From positions 2,790,001 to 2,854,000 of the forward strand of contig NZ_JQNN01000001.1 of the NCBI RefSeq assembly GCF_000745265.1: a stretch of DNA of 64,000 nucleotides, in the 5' to 3' direction. Both the position numbers and the translations under genes were made by a program. Shown here piece by piece: positions 25,689 to 35,103 of this stretch. Origin of the DNA: Massilia sp. 9096 (GTDB lineage Bacteria; Pseudomonadota; Gammaproteobacteria; Burkholderiales; Burkholderiaceae_D). Under the pieces are notes generated by a model. The model did no database searches and was not told the origin of the DNA. It saw only the letters and a list, made by a program, of their open reading frames with translations. The stretch's first letter is position 1. The number at the start of each line of letters is the position of its first letter.

Positions 25689-28600
25689 TCAGTCGCCGGC
25701 GTTTTGCACGAACACGGCCGTGGTGCGCGCCGGGATCGTGAAGCTGCCGCTGGCCTTGTCGAAGGTCGACGACTTGACCACCTCGTCGGCGCCGTTGCGC
25801 TGGACGCGGTGCAGCTGCAGCTGGCGGCCTTTCAGTTCGGGCACGGCGACAGTCTTGGCGACCTTGTCGACGTTGAACATCACCACCACCGCCTTGTACT
25901 GCGCGCCGGCATACCTGCCCGGGTTGCTGCCGTCGATGCCCATCGCGATCACGCCCGGCACCTGGTTCGGGCCGACGTTATAGAACTTCAGGCGGTCGAT
26001 CACGTCCTGGGCGGTGCGCAGGCGGAACAGCGAGCTGTCCTGGCGGATCTGCAGCATCTCCTCGAACCCGGCCTTGGCCTGCAGGATCGCGCGCGTGTCG
26101 GGCTTGATCAGCGGATTGGTCAGGATCGGCGTCATCATCGCCCAGTTGGCCTGGTTCGAGCCGGCTGGCGGAAGGCCGACCGCGAAGTTGTTGGACTGGT
26201 AACTGTAGTCCAGGCGATTGAACCAGTCGCCCGAGTTGTAGCCATTCGCGTCCATCGAACGCGAACGCAGCAGTTCCTGGCCGGCCTCGAAGAACGGGAT
26301 GCCCTGCGCCAGCATGTTGATCGCATTGCCCAGGTTCTGCACGCGCACGCGGTCCGCCAGGCTGGTCGACTGCGGCAGGCGATAGGCGTTGATGTCGAAC
26401 AGGGTCTGGTTGTCGTGCGCCTGGATGTAGTTGATCGATTCGGACGGCTGGCCGGTATAGCCCGCCGGCTGGCCGAAATAGTCGATCTGGGCATTCGTGC
26501 GCAGCGCGCCGTTGCGGTCCGTAAAGCTGTAGTTGCGCAGCGAGCCGGACAGCGTCACGCGCACCAGGTCGGCCAGGCGCAGCGCATCGTCGCGGGTCTG
26601 GGTCGACTGGCCGTTCGGGTCGAAATACGCCCCGCTGACGAAGCCCTGCTGGGCGATCAGGTCGTTGCCGGAGTCGCAGCAGCCGCCGCCGCGGATGGTG
26701 TCGCGCATGCGGTCGTTGAACGAGCCGATGCCGGTGCCGAACAGGTTGGCCTGGCGCGCCTGCACGAAGCGGGCGTCGTTCTGCACGGCGCCGAAGTTCC
26801 AGCCTTCGCCGTACAGGTAGACGTCGTGGCCGGCAGCCTTGTTGGCCGCCACCTGGATGCGCTTCATCAGCTCGAGCGGGGTAAAGCCCATGATGTCGAA
26901 GCGGAAGCTGTCGACCTTGTACGCGCTGGCCCACAGCGAGATCGAATCGACGATCAGCTTGCCCATCATCGTGTTTTCCTGGGCGGTGTCGGCGCAGCAG
27001 CTGTCGTTCAGGATGTGGCCGTCGCTGCCCAGGCGGTAGTAATAGGCCGGGACGATGCGGTCGAGCGTCGACAGCGAGCCCTGCTGCGACTGGCTGGTGT
27101 GGTTGTAGACCACGTCCATCGTCACGTGCAGGCCGGCGCCGTGCAGCGCCTGCACCATCGAGCGGAACTCGCGCACGCGCGCGATGCCGTCGTTGGCGTT
27201 GCTGGCGTAGCTGCCTTCCGGCGTGTTGTAGTGGACCGGGTCATAACCCCAGTTGAAGCAGTCGCTGTCGGCCACCGCCGCCACCGCCGCCTGCTGGTCG
27301 CTCGAGGCCGGGCCCGAGTTCGGAATGGTCGGCGTCACGCAGCCGGTTTCCGGCACGCTGGCGTAGTCGAAGCTGGGCAGCAGGTGCACGTGGGTCAAGC
27401 CCGCGTCGGCCAGCTCGCGCAGGTGGCGCATGCCGTTCGCATTGACGTCGGTGAAGGCCAGGTACTTGCCGCGGTGGGCGGTCGGCACGCTGGTGTCGGA
27501 TGCCGAGAAATCGCGCACGTGCAGCTCGTACAGCGCAATGTCGGTGGGCGCATCGACGGTCTTGACGCGCTGCTGGTCCCAGCCCGCCGGCTTGAGCGCC
27601 AGGGTGTCCAGGTTGGCCACGAAGCTGCGCGTGCTGCCGGCGTTGACGCTGACCGAGTACGGGTCGGTGACGGTATTGGTCACGACCGTGTTGTTGGCCC
27701 AGCGCGACAGCACCTGTACCGTGTAGGTGTAGTAGGCCTTGTTCATCCAGCTCGAATCGGGCGCGGTGTAGCTCCACACGCCGCTGGCGGCGTCGCGCGT
27801 CATCGGCACGTGGGCCGTGGCGGCGGCGTTCGGGCCGGCATACACGTCCAGCTGGACGGCCTTGGCGGTCGGCGCCCAGACGCGGAAGGTCGGCGCGTTG
27901 CGCAGGTTGAAGGACAGGCCGAGGGTCGCGTTGGCCGCCTTGGCGCCGAACACGTCGTCGAGCATGCCGGCCGTCTGCAGCGAGGTGACCTGCAGCAGCT
28001 TGCCGCCGGCGTCATAGCGCGCGATCGCGAACTGGCTGCTGGCCAGCTGGGCGGCCTTGGCCGCATCCGCGTCCGACAGGCGCAGACCGGTGACGGCGCC
28101 GAGCCAGGCGAACTTTTGCTGGACGTCGCCCGGCAACGCGGCCACGCTCAGGTCGAAGCTGCCATCGAAGCCGGTGACGCCGCTGTCGTCCGAGGACAGG
28201 CCGCCGTTGGCTGCGTAGAACAGTTTGTAGCTGCCGTCCGTTGAAGCCAGCGGCCAGGCCAGGCTGTTGGCGGACAGCCAGTAGGCGTTGGCCTTGGACA
28301 GGTCGCCGTAGGTCAGCGCCGGCTGGTTGGCGTAGACGTTGCAGTCGCCTTCGAGCATCCAGACTTCCTGGCCCTTGTCGTAGACGTCGGCGTTCAGCTT
28401 GGCGCTCTGGTCGTTCGGACAGTTCTTGGTGCCGTTGCCGTCGGTGACCAGGAACGAGATCGCGCTCTTGCTGGCCGCCAGCGGGATGTCGACGTAGCCG
28501 CCGAAGGCATCGCTGCTGGCGAACAGGAAGCGGTCGGTGATCCAGGCCGCGCTCGGGTTCTTCGGGCCATCCCAGGAATACACGCCCCATTGCGCGACGT

Positions 28601-28826
28601 CGTTTTCGACGCGGTGGAAGTGCATGCGGATACTGCCGGCCGCGACCGGCGCCACAGCCGCGACGCTGCCGGTGGCTGCCAGCTGGTGCGCGCTGCGCGC
28701 CGCGACCGGGCTGCTGCCGTCGTCGCCGGCGCCGCAGCCGGCGAGCATGACCACGCTGGCGCACGCCAGCGTCAGGGCGTGCAACCCCGGCCGCAGTCGT
28801 GAAGTCAAACTACGTCTGATGAACAT
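25689..28826 (-). CDS. pulA: Pullulanase-type alpha-1,6-glucosidase, lipoprotein
   Basis: A 1045-residue surface-type glycoside hydrolase family 13 enzyme that cleaves alpha-1,6 branches of pullulan, glycogen or starch dextrins. The N-terminus has a signal peptide with lipobox MLAGC (Cys31). A CBM41-like region (about 65-165) and a CBM48-like domain (about 305-420) precede the GH13 barrel. Catalytic residues are visible in DSFRFDIMGF (nucleophile Asp), YLYGEGWNFG (acid Glu) and QAHDNQTLFD (third Asp); MDVVYNHTSQ is conserved region I. No other starch genes are adjacent. Confidence 0.95.
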   Translation of the reverse strand: MFIRRSLTSRLRPGLHALTLACASVVMLAGCGAGDDGSSPVAARSAHQLAATGSVAAVAPVAAGSIRMHFHRVENDVAQWGVYSWDGPKNPSAAWITDRFLFASSDAFGGYVDIPLAASKSAISFLVTDGNGTKNCPNDQSAKLNADVYDKGQEVWMLEGDCNVYANQPALTYGDLSKANAYWLSANSLAWPLASTDGSYKLFYAANGGLSSDDSGVTGFDGSFDLSVAALPGDVQQKFAWLGAVTGLRLSDADAAKAAQLASSQFAIARYDAGGKLLQVTSLQTAGMLDDVFGAKAANATLGLSFNLRNAPTFRVWAPTAKAVQLDVYAGPNAAATAHVPMTRDAASGVWSYTAPDSSWMNKAYYTYTVQVLSRWANNTVVTNTVTDPYSVSVNAGSTRSFVANLDTLALKPAGWDQQRVKTVDAPTDIALYELHVRDFSASDTSVPTAHRGKYLAFTDVNANGMRHLRELADAGLTHVHLLPSFDYASVPETGCVTPTIPNSGPASSDQQAAVAAVADSDCFNWGYDPVHYNTPEGSYASNANDGIARVREFRSMVQALHGAGLHVTMDVVYNHTSQSQQGSLSTLDRIVPAYYYRLGSDGHILNDSCCADTAQENTMMGKLIVDSISLWASAYKVDSFRFDIMGFTPLELMKRIQVAANKAAGHDVYLYGEGWNFGAVQNDARFVQARQANLFGTGIGSFNDRMRDTIRGGGCCDSGNDLIAQQGFVSGAYFDPNGQSTQTRDDALRLADLVRVTLSGSLRNYSFTDRNGALRTNAQIDYFGQPAGYTGQPSESINYIQAHDNQTLFDINAYRLPQSTSLADRVRVQNLGNAINMLAQGIPFFEAGQELLRSRSMDANGYNSGDWFNRLDYSYQSNNFAVGLPPAGSNQANWAMMTPILTNPLIKPDTRAILQAKAGFEEMLQIRQDSSLFRLRTAQDVIDRLKFYNVGPNQVPGVIAMGIDGSNPGRYAGAQYKAVVVMFNVDKVAKTVAVPELKGRQLQLHRVQRNGADEVVKSSTFDKASGSFTIPARTTAVFVQNAGD

Positions 28827-28965
28827 CGATGTCCCCTCTTCGTTCTTATTCGGACCGGCGGGCAGTGCCCGAGCGGCTTCTGCGGCCGGCGGTCGGCTGT
28901 AATATTACTACTAGCGGTAGCGAAAAGGTAAAAAGGAAACAGTTGTGCGCTGGGTTGTTGCGGAA

Positions 28966-28993
28966 ATAAAAAAAGCGGGGCGAACCCCGCTTT
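28966..28993 (-). terminator. Intrinsic terminator of the Pit operon
   Basis: On the minus strand AAAGCGGGG-TTCG-CCCCGCTTT is followed by a T run reaching 28966. It lies 21 bp after the phosphate transporter stop. Confidence 0.92.
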
Positions 28994-29014
28994 CTTCAGT
29001 GCAAGCAACCTGGC

Positions 29015-30025
29015 TTACAGGATATGCGTGCCGATCCACCACGCAATCGCCGCCATGAAGGCGGACGCCGGGATGGTGAAGATCCAGGCCCAGACGATGT
29101 TGCCGGCCACGCCCCAGCGCACCGCCGACGCCTTTTGCGCCGAACCGACGCCGACGATCGCGCCGGTGATGGTGTGGGTGGTCGAGACCGGCACGCCGAT
29201 CGCGCTGGCGATGAACAGCGTGATCGCCCCGCCCGATTCGGCGCAGAAACCGCCCACCGGCTTGAGCTTGGTGATCTTCTGGCCCATGGTGCGCACGATG
29301 CGCCAGCCGCCGAACAGCGTGCCCATGCTCATTGCGGTATAGCAGCCGATCACGACCCACAGCGGCGGCGCCGTGGCCTCGTGGCTGACGTTGCCGGCGG
29401 CCACGAGCAGCATCCAGATGATGCCGATGGTTTTTTGCGCGTCGTTGCCGCCGTGGCCCAGGCTGTACGAGGCCGCCGACAGCAGCTGCAGGCGGCGGAA
29501 CCAGGTATCGACCTTGCGCGGCGGCGTCCGCACGAAGATCCACGACACCGCCAGCATCACGATCGAGCCGAGGATGAAGCCCAGCAGCGGCGACAGGATG
29601 ATCCACTCGACGGTCTTGATCAGGCCGTCGCCCTTGAGCGCGTGGGTCCCGCCCTTGGCGACCGCGGCGCCGACCAGGCCGCCGATCAGGGCATGAGAGG
29701 ACGAGGACGGGATGCCGTAGTACCAGGTGATGACGTTCCAGATGATGGCGCCGACCAGCGCGCCGAACACGATGTGCTGGTCCACCAGGGCAGGATCGAT
29801 GGTGCCCTTGCCCACCGTACCCGCCACGTGCAGGCCGACGGTAAAGATGGCGACGAAGTTGAACAGCGCGGACATCGCGACTGCGGTCTGGGGCTTGAGC
29901 ACCCCGGTCGACACCACGGTCGCGATGGCGTTTGCCGCGTCGTGGAAGCCGTTCATGAAGTCGAAGACCAGCGCTAAAAGGACGAGCAGGCCCAGCACAT
30001 AAATGCTGATGTGAATTGTGTCCAT
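29015..30025 (-). CDS. pit: Low-affinity inorganic phosphate transporter (PiT family)
   Basis: A 336-residue polytopic inner-membrane protein. The N-terminal signature DFMNGFHDAANAIATVVSTGVLKP and the later SLGHGGNDAQKTIGI are the duplicated PiT motifs. It imports phosphate, usually as a metal-phosphate complex, with protons or sodium. It lies 24 bp downstream of a PhoU-like DUF47 gene in the same transcript, the usual pairing for PiT transporters, and ends at a strong terminator. Confidence 0.95.
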   Translation of the reverse strand: MDTIHISIYVLGLLVLLALVFDFMNGFHDAANAIATVVSTGVLKPQTAVAMSALFNFVAIFTVGLHVAGTVGKGTIDPALVDQHIVFGALVGAIIWNVITWYYGIPSSSSHALIGGLVGAAVAKGGTHALKGDGLIKTVEWIILSPLLGFILGSIVMLAVSWIFVRTPPRKVDTWFRRLQLLSAASYSLGHGGNDAQKTIGIIWMLLVAAGNVSHEATAPPLWVVIGCYTAMSMGTLFGGWRIVRTMGQKITKLKPVGGFCAESGGAITLFIASAIGVPVSTTHTITGAIVGVGSAQKASAVRWGVAGNIVWAWIFTIPASAFMAAIAWWIGTHIL

Positions 30026-30049
30026 CTGTTTGTTCTTATTGTTATGGCG

Positions 30050-30676
30050 TTACGCGTTTTCGACGATGATGCCTTCGATGATGTTGGCGACGTCTTCGCA
30101 GCGGTCGGTCACGGTCTCGAGGATTTCGTAGATGGCCTTCATCTTGATCAGGTTGCGCACGTCCGGCTCGTCGCGGAACAGCTTGGACATGGCGGCGCGC
30201 ATCACGTGGTCGGCGTCCGATTCCAGGCGGTCGATCTCTTCGCAGATCGCCACCATCTTCTGGGCGTTGTCCATGTCGTGCAGCATGCTGACCGCCTGCT
30301 GGACCTTCAGGCAGCAGGCCAGGCACAGCTCGGCCAGGCGCTTGGCTTCCGGCGTCACCGCGTGCAGGTCGTACAGCGAGATGGTCTGGGCGGCGTCCTC
30401 CATCATGTCGAGGATGTCGTCCATGCGCGTGATCAGCTTGTGGATGTCGTCACGGTCGAGCGGCGTGATGAAGGTCTTGTGCAGCAGGTCGATGGTGGCG
30501 TACGTGACCTTGTCCGCCTGTTTTTCGATGCTTTCCACGGCATGGGCGCGGTTTTCCAGGTCGTCGAAATTGGTCATCAGGCCGACCATTTCCTGCGCAC
30601 CCTTCACGCACAGGGCGGCGTGCTGGTTGAACAGGTCGAAAAATTTGCCCTCGGTGGGCATCAGGCGTCCAAACAT
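30050..30676 (-). CDS. DUF47 / PhoU-like phosphate transport regulator
   Basis: A 208-residue all-helical cytoplasmic protein of the DUF47 (TIGR00153) family, related to PhoU. It starts at ATG 30676 (MFGRLMPTEGKFFDLF) with an ACGGAG box; a longer upstream frame is not supported. Acidic clusters such as EEIDRLESDADH match the metal-binding E/DxxxD motifs of PhoU folds. It is first in a two-gene operon with pit and probably modulates the transporter. Confidence 0.92.
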   Translation of the reverse strand: MFGRLMPTEGKFFDLFNQHAALCVKGAQEMVGLMTNFDDLENRAHAVESIEKQADKVTYATIDLLHKTFITPLDRDDIHKLITRMDDILDMMEDAAQTISLYDLHAVTPEAKRLAELCLACCLKVQQAVSMLHDMDNAQKMVAICEEIDRLESDADHVMRAAMSKLFRDEPDVRNLIKMKAIYEILETVTDRCEDVANIIEGIIVENA

Positions 30677-30801
30677 GTAAATCTCCGTTCGTATTTCTCT
30701 TGGGACTTCTAAAAGCCATGGCGACATAGCACCACGGCAATATTTTTATTTAGTACTCAGTTTCTGATTTTTTTGCAGCTTGAACAACTACAAACGTATC
30801 G

Positions 30802-30932
30802 GGGGCCTTGGAAACCGTAGCGAGCGAAGCAGTTTCGTTCGAGAAGCAAAGCCGTACATCCGGCACGGCCGGTCCGCCGCGGCGGAGCATCACCGGACGA
30901 AAATGCGACCCGCAGCAGGTTGACGAGGCCCC
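30802..30932. repeat. Structured intergenic repeat, copy A
   Basis: A 131-bp imperfect palindrome of the family shared with 32426-32544, 39607-39725, 53136-53254 and 57023-57059. Outer arms are GGGGCC and GGCCCC. The middle stem is TTTCGT (30833-30838) with ACGAAA (30897-30902). The apical stem is GCCGTAC with GCACGGC. The conserved core AAACCGTAGCGAGCG is present. The element ends 2 bp from the dnaB stop codon (30935). TATC flanks it on both sides (30797-30800, 30933-30936), a possible target duplication not seen at other copies. Confidence 0.85.
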
Positions 30933-30934
30933 TA

Positions 30935-32320
30935 TCAATCCCCTTGGTAGATCGAGAGGGAACCGCTGTAGTTGCCAAACTTCGTGTACATACCCATCCA
31001 CGTCAGTCGTATCGCCCCGATCGGGCCGTTACGCTGCTTGCCGATGATGATCTCGGCGGTGCCCTTGTCGGGCGAGTCCGGGTTATAAACCTCGTCACGA
31101 TACAGGAAGATGATGACGTCGGCATCCTGCTCGATAGCGCCCGATTCGCGCAGGTCGGACATGACCGGGCGCTTGTTCGGACGCTGTTCCAGCGATCGGT
31201 TCAGCTGGGACAGCGCGATCACCGGGCAGCCCAGCTCCTTGGCCAGGCCTTTCAGGCTACGCGAAATCTCGGAAATCTCGGAGGCGCGGTTGTCGCCCGG
31301 CTTGGAACCCTGCATCAGCTGCAGGTAGTCGACGATGATCAGGCCGAGCTTGCCGCACTGGCGCGCCAGGCGGCGCGCACGCGCGCGCATCTCGATCGGG
31401 TTCAGCGCCGGGGTCTCGTCGATGAAGATCTGGGCGTCGTTCATCTTCTGGATCGCATGCGTCAGGCGCGGCCAGTCTTCGTCGTGCAGCTTGCCGGTAC
31501 GCAGGCGGTGCTGGTCGAGCTGGCCGATCGAGCCGAGCATACGCATCGCCAGCTGGGTGCCGCCCATCTCCATCGAGAAGATCGCGACCGGCAGGCCGGC
31601 CTCGACCGCGACGGCCTCGCCGATGTTGACCGAGAACGCGGTCTTGCCCATCGACGGACGGCCGGCCACGATGACCAGGTCGCCCGGCTGCAGGCCGGAG
31701 GTCATCTTGTCGAGGTCGATGAAGCCGGTCGGCACGCCGGTGATCTCGCCCTGGTTTTCACGGCTGTAGAGTTCGTCGATGCGCTCGACCACCTGCGTCA
31801 GCAGCGGCTGCACCGGCAGCCAGCCCTGGGCGCCGCGCGCGCCCTGCTCGGCGATCGCGAAGATGCGCGACTCGGCCTCGTCCAGGATCTGCTTGACCTC
31901 GGCGCCTTGCGGATTGAAAGCCTTGCCGGAGACTTCGTCGGCGACGGTGATGAGCTGGCGCAGCACGCCGCGGTCGCGCACGATCTCGGCATAACGACGG
32001 ATGTTGGCCGCGGACGGCGTATTCTGCGCCATCGCGTTGAGGTAAGGCAGGCCGCCCATTTCCTCGGCCTTGCCGAGCTGGACCAGGGCCTCGTACACGG
32101 TGATCACGTCGGCGGGCTTGCCCGAGTTGATCAGGCGCACCATCTGTTCGAAGATGATCCGGTGGTCGTAGCGGTAGAAATCCTCCGCATGCATGAAGTC
32201 GGCGATCCGGTCCCACGCCGCGTTATCGCGCAACAGGCCGCCGATGACGGACTGTTCTGCTTCGATGGAATGCGGTGGGATGCGGAGCGACTCGATCTGC
32301 GGGTCTGCTGGGGTATTCAT
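30935..32320 (-). CDS. dnaB: Replicative DNA helicase DnaB
   Basis: A 461-residue hexameric helicase that unwinds the fork and recruits primase. The N-terminal domain (IPPHSIEAEQSVIGGLL) is followed by the RecA-like ATPase with Walker A GRPSMGKTAF and Walker B LIIVDYLQLM. The start is ATG 32320 (MNTPADPQ); an ATG at 32329 with AAAGG upstream would add three residues. A TATAAT overlaps this region on the minus strand. It lies downstream of rplI behind a terminator, the common order in proteobacteria. Confidence 0.97.
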   Translation of the reverse strand: MNTPADPQIESLRIPPHSIEAEQSVIGGLLRDNAAWDRIADFMHAEDFYRYDHRIIFEQMVRLINSGKPADVITVYEALVQLGKAEEMGGLPYLNAMAQNTPSAANIRRYAEIVRDRGVLRQLITVADEVSGKAFNPQGAEVKQILDEAESRIFAIAEQGARGAQGWLPVQPLLTQVVERIDELYSRENQGEITGVPTGFIDLDKMTSGLQPGDLVIVAGRPSMGKTAFSVNIGEAVAVEAGLPVAIFSMEMGGTQLAMRMLGSIGQLDQHRLRTGKLHDEDWPRLTHAIQKMNDAQIFIDETPALNPIEMRARARRLARQCGKLGLIIVDYLQLMQGSKPGDNRASEISEISRSLKGLAKELGCPVIALSQLNRSLEQRPNKRPVMSDLRESGAIEQDADVIIFLYRDEVYNPDSPDKGTAEIIIGKQRNGPIGAIRLTWMGMYTKFGNYSGSLSIYQGD

Positions 32321-32376
32321 GACCGTCATTATACCTTTTACGGGCAGTCGACTGAAATGATTGGTGAGTTTCCGAA

Positions 32377-32407
32377 AATAAAAAAGCCGGGTCGAACCCG
32401 GCTTTTT
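32377..32407. terminator. Bidirectional terminator downstream of the rpsF operon
   Basis: AAAAAGCCGGG (32381-32391) pairs with CCCGGCTTTTT (32397-32407) around TCGAA. On the minus strand the T run follows the hairpin, so it ends the rpsF-rplI transcript. Repeat copy B sits between the rplI stop and this terminator. Confidence 0.92.
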
Positions 32408-32425
32408 CATTCCAACAACAGCAGA

Positions 32426-32544
32426 GGAAACTCGAGAAACCGTAGCGAGCGGAAGCAGTGGTGGCCGAGAAGCGCAGCCGTACTTACGGTACGGCGAGCA
32501 TCGCAGGCCGCCAATGCGACGCGCAGTAGGTTTATCGAGGTTCC
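32426..32544. repeat. Structured intergenic repeat, copy B
   Basis: A 119-bp copy. Outer arms are GGAAACTCGAGAAACC and GGTTTATCGAGGTTCC. The middle stem is TGGTGGCC (32459-32466) with GGCCGCCA (32506-32513). The apical stem is GCCGTAC (32477-32483) with GTACGGC (32489-32495). It abuts the rplI stop codon directly (TAA at 32547-32545) and lies in the 3' UTR upstream of the terminator. Confidence 0.9.
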
Positions 32545-32997
32545 TTAAGCGGCTTCGCCGACGACTGCGACGGTGACATCAACCACGACGTCGGTGTGCA
32601 GAGCGACCGAAACCGGGTGCTCGCCGGTGGTCTTCAGCGGACCGGTCGGCAGACGCACTTGCGCCTTTTCGACGGCGAAACCTTGCTTGGTCAGGGCTTC
32701 GGCGATGTCGAAGTTGGTCACCGAACCGAACAGGCGGCCGTCCACGCCGGCTTTCTGGGCGATGGTGACGGTCATGCCGCTCAGCTTCTCGCCTTGTGCC
32801 TGGGCAGCGCCCAGCTTCTCGGCGGCGGCTTTTTCCAGTTCGGCGCGCTTGACTTCGAACTCGGCCACGGCAGCCTGGGTGGCGCGGCGGGCCATTTTTT
32901 GCGGGATCAGGAAGTTACGTGCGTAACCGTCCTTGACCTTGACGACGTCGCCCAGGTTGCCGACGTTGACGACTTTTTCCAGAAGGATAACTTGCAT
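32545..32997 (-). CDS. rplI: 50S ribosomal protein L9
   Basis: A 150-residue ribosomal protein with the L9 N-terminal signature [32 protein letters not shown], a long connecting helix and the C-terminal RNA-binding domain. It is last in the rpsF-priB-rpsR-rplI operon, 49 bp after rpsR. A CTGGAG box precedes the start. Confidence 0.98.
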   Translation of the reverse strand: MQVILLEKVVNVGNLGDVVKVKDGYARNFLIPQKMARRATQAAVAEFEVKRAELEKAAAEKLGAAQAQGEKLSGMTVTIAQKAGVDGRLFGSVTNFDIAEALTKQGFAVEKAQVRLPTGPLKTTGEHPVSVALHTDVVVDVTVAVVGEAA

Positions 32998-33046
32998 TTA
33001 TTTTCTCCAGTAATCTGACGATGCTTGTGTACGCGGACGACGCCGA

Positions 33047-33337
33047 TTAAGCGTTGTGCAGGTCGGTGTACGGCAGCAGGGCCAGGTAACGTGCGCGCTT
33101 GATCGCGGTGTCCACTTGGCGCTGGTAGTGCGCCTTGGTGCCGGTCAGGCGAGCCGGCATGATCTTGCCGTTTTCCTGGATGAAGTCCTTCAGGGTGTCG
33201 ACGTCTTTGTAGTCAACCTGTTCCACGCCTGCAGCGGTGAAGCGGCAGAACTTCTTGCGCTTGAACAGCGGGTTCTGCTGTTTGCGCTTGAGTTTTTCTT
33301 TGGCTTTGTTTTTGTCGAACTTTTTACCGAATGCCAT
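33047..33337 (-). CDS. rpsR: 30S ribosomal protein S18
   Basis: A 96-residue basic protein with the S18 signature [24 protein letters not shown] and [10 protein letters not shown]. It binds S6 in the platform of the small subunit. It is 36 bp downstream of priB. The lysine-rich first 28 residues are longer than in E. coli S18 (75 aa) but usual for this clade. Confidence 0.98.
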   Translation of the reverse strand: MAFGKKFDKNKAKEKLKRKQQNPLFKRKKFCRFTAAGVEQVDYKDVDTLKDFIQENGKIMPARLTGTKAHYQRQVDTAIKRARYLALLPYTDLHNA

Positions 33338-33373
33338 TTGAGGCTCCTGTATCTAAAAACGTGCGCGCTTTAT

Positions 33374-33667
33374 TTAAGCGACGCCACTGAAATCAATGAT
33401 GTGAAACACAAGGGCTTTGCTGTTGCGGTTCTTGCGCGCCAAAAACCCCTTGAAGCGGTGCACCGCGCCGAGTTCGGCGCTGGCGAACCGGCCGGAGATT
33501 TCTCCGGCGGCGACCGCCGCGATCTCGAACTCGACCGACCGTTCCAATCCCGCTTCCATCTGCTGCGACCCGTGCTGCAGGGTGCCGCTGACGATGGGGA
33601 TGCCGGCCGGGGTGTAGCGCAGGGTATCGCGTTCGGCGATGCTTGCGACCAGCAACAGCTCGTTCAC
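33374..33667 (-). CDS. priB: Primosomal replication protein N
   Basis: A 97-residue OB-fold single-stranded DNA-binding protein that helps PriA restart stalled forks. The sequence MNELLLVASIAERDTLRYTPAGIPIVSGTLQH and its position between rpsF and rpsR identify it. It is normal length for the family. Confidence 0.95.
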   Translation of the reverse strand: MNELLLVASIAERDTLRYTPAGIPIVSGTLQHGSQQMEAGLERSVEFEIAAVAAGEISGRFASAELGAVHRFKGFLARKNRNSKALVFHIIDFSGVA

Positions 33668-33703
33668 TGCCCTTTCGCGCTCGCTAATCGAAATGAGCGA
33701 GAA

Positions 33704-34087
33704 TTAAGCGTTGGCGGCCGGAGCAGCTGCCTGCTCGGCGCGGTGGCTCTTGGCGGCGTCTTCGCGCTGGACCGACTTCATCATCGGCGACGGGGCGGTT
33801 TCGGCCTTCTTCGTCTTGACGGTCAGGTGACGCAGCACGGCATCATTGAATTTGAATGCGGTTTCCAGCTCGACCAGGGTCTCGTTGTCGCACTCGATGT
33901 TCATGCAGATGTAATGTGCCTTCGGCAGATTGTCGATCTGGTAAGCCATCTGGCGGCGGCCCCAGTCTTCGACGCGGTGGATGTTGCCGCCGCGCGAGGT
34001 GACCGTGGTCTTGTAGCGCTCGATCATCGCCGGAACTTGCTCGCTTTGGTCCGGGTGGACGATAAACACGATTTCATAATGACGCAT
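33704..34087 (-). CDS. rpsF: 30S ribosomal protein S6
   Basis: A 127-residue protein with the S6 start [22 protein letters not shown] and INDLPKAHY-type core ([17 protein letters not shown]). The ATG at 34087 has an AAGGAG box. The C-terminal tail is Ala/Pro-rich, probably disordered. First gene of the rpsF-priB-rpsR-rplI operon. Confidence 0.98.
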   Translation of the reverse strand: MRHYEIVFIVHPDQSEQVPAMIERYKTTVTSRGGNIHRVEDWGRRQMAYQIDNLPKAHYICMNIECDNETLVELETAFKFNDAVLRHLTVKTKKAETAPSPMMKSVQREDAAKSHRAEQAAAPAANA

Positions 34088-34167
34088 ATAACACTCCTTG
34101 AGGACGTTTAAACAGATGCCCACCTCGGCGTCAGGACGAGTGTGGGAAGGGAAAGCCCGACATTATA
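34088..34167 (-). promoter_or_regulatory. rpsF operon promoter and leader, possible S6:S18 autoregulatory motif
   Basis: On the minus strand TATAAT (34167-34162) is a clear -10 about 75 bp upstream of rpsF. The leader then contains GACGCCGAGGTGGGCATC, with a CCG triplet followed by GGTGGG and flanking GACG/CGTC arms. Rpsf leaders in many bacteria carry a CCG-containing hairpin bound by S6:S18; the match here is by eye and unfolded. Confidence 0.4.
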
Positions 34168-34285
34168 ACGCAAAAAACGTCAAGGCCCAAATGCTTTGTG
34201 GATATGCCATCCCGATTACGCCCTTTTGTCTTTAGGTCAAAAAAAACCACGAAAACCCGTGCTGCCCCTTGCGCGCCGCGCCATA

Positions 34286-34301
34286 CTGTACAAAAATACA
34301 G
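34286..34301 (+). promoter_or_regulatory. LexA (SOS) box upstream of lexA
   Basis: CTGTACAAAAATACAG matches the CTGT-N8-ACAG LexA consensus exactly and lies 30 bp before the lexA start, as expected for autorepression. Confidence 0.93.
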
Positions 34302-34331
34302 CTTGTCCAGATCCAACGAAAGCAAACCCCC

Positions 34332-34979
34332 ATGCTGAAGCTCACTGCACGGCAAGAACAGATTCTCAACCTGATCAAGGAAGCCATCGACAACACCGGC
34401 TTCCCGCCGACCCGCGCCGAAATCGCGCAGGAACTTGGCTTCCGCTCGGCCAACGCCGCCGAGGAGCACCTGCAAGCCCTGGCGCGCAAAGGCGCCATCG
34501 AGATTTCGCCGGGCACCTCGCGCGGTATCCGCCTGGTCGGCCCGGCCGCCGAAGCCGCCCCGGCGCCGCTGCCCATGATGCCGCCGCCGCACCTGATGTC
34601 CCTGCCCCTGGTCGGCCGCGTGGCCGCAGGTTCGCCGATCCTGGCCCAGGAACACGTCGAGGCCAATTATTCGGTCGACCCGGCCATGTTCTCGAGCAAG
34701 CCCGACTTCCTGCTGAAGGTCAAGGGCTGGTCGATGCGCGACGCCGGCATCTGCGATGGCGATTTCCTCGCCGTCAAGAAGGTCGATTCGGCCAAGAACG
34801 GCCAGATCGTCGTCGCGCGCATCGGCGAAGAAGTCACCGTCAAGCGCTACCGCAAGACCGGTGCGACCATCGAGCTGCTGCCGGAAAATCCGGAGTTCTC
34901 CATCATCACCGTCAATCCGCAAACCGACGAGTTTGCGCTCGAGGGCCTGGCGGTCGGCCTGCTGCGCTCCTGGCACTGA
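34332..34979 (+). CDS. lexA: SOS-response repressor LexA
   Basis: A 215-residue repressor. The N-terminal winged helix (1-70) contains [30 protein letters not shown]. The C-terminal S24 protease domain has the self-cleavage Ala99-Gly100 in GRVAAGSPI, catalytic Ser134 ([14 protein letters not shown]) and Lys171 (EVTVKRY). RecA filaments trigger cleavage and SOS induction. The residue before the catalytic Ser is Trp rather than the common Met. A perfect LexA box lies upstream. Confidence 0.97.
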   Translation: MLKLTARQEQILNLIKEAIDNTGFPPTRAEIAQELGFRSANAAEEHLQALARKGAIEISPGTSRGIRLVGPAAEAAPAPLPMMPPPHLMSLPLVGRVAAGSPILAQEHVEANYSVDPAMFSSKPDFLLKVKGWSMRDAGICDGDFLAVKKVDSAKNGQIVVARIGEEVTVKRYRKTGATIELLPENPEFSIITVNPQTDEFALEGLAVGLLRSWH

Positions 34980-35048
34980 GCGGTATTCAGGCCGCAGCCG
35001 CGCCGGCCCCATGCCGGCGTATGACGCATAGTTATAACGCGTACAACG

Positions 35049-35077
35049 ACAACGGCCCGCTAACCGCGGGCCGTTGT
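35049..35077. terminator. Strong hairpin between convergent genes
   Basis: ACAACGGCCCGC (35049-35060) pairs perfectly with GCGGGCCGTTGT (35066-35077). It separates lexA from the converging gene. Only short T stretches follow, so strength as a terminator is uncertain. Confidence 0.65.
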
Positions 35078-35103
35078 GGTTTGCAGGGCACAGCGCAGCG
35101 CGA

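Noticed and set aside
25644..28244. Long plus-strand open frame opposite the pullulanase
   Set aside because: The minus strand encodes a complete GH13 enzyme with all catalytic motifs; the antisense frame has no motif and starts inside a terminator region.
30797..30936. TATC target-site duplication around repeat copy A
   Set aside because: A 4-bp match is weak and no duplication is seen around copies B, C, D or E, so it does not support transposition by itself.
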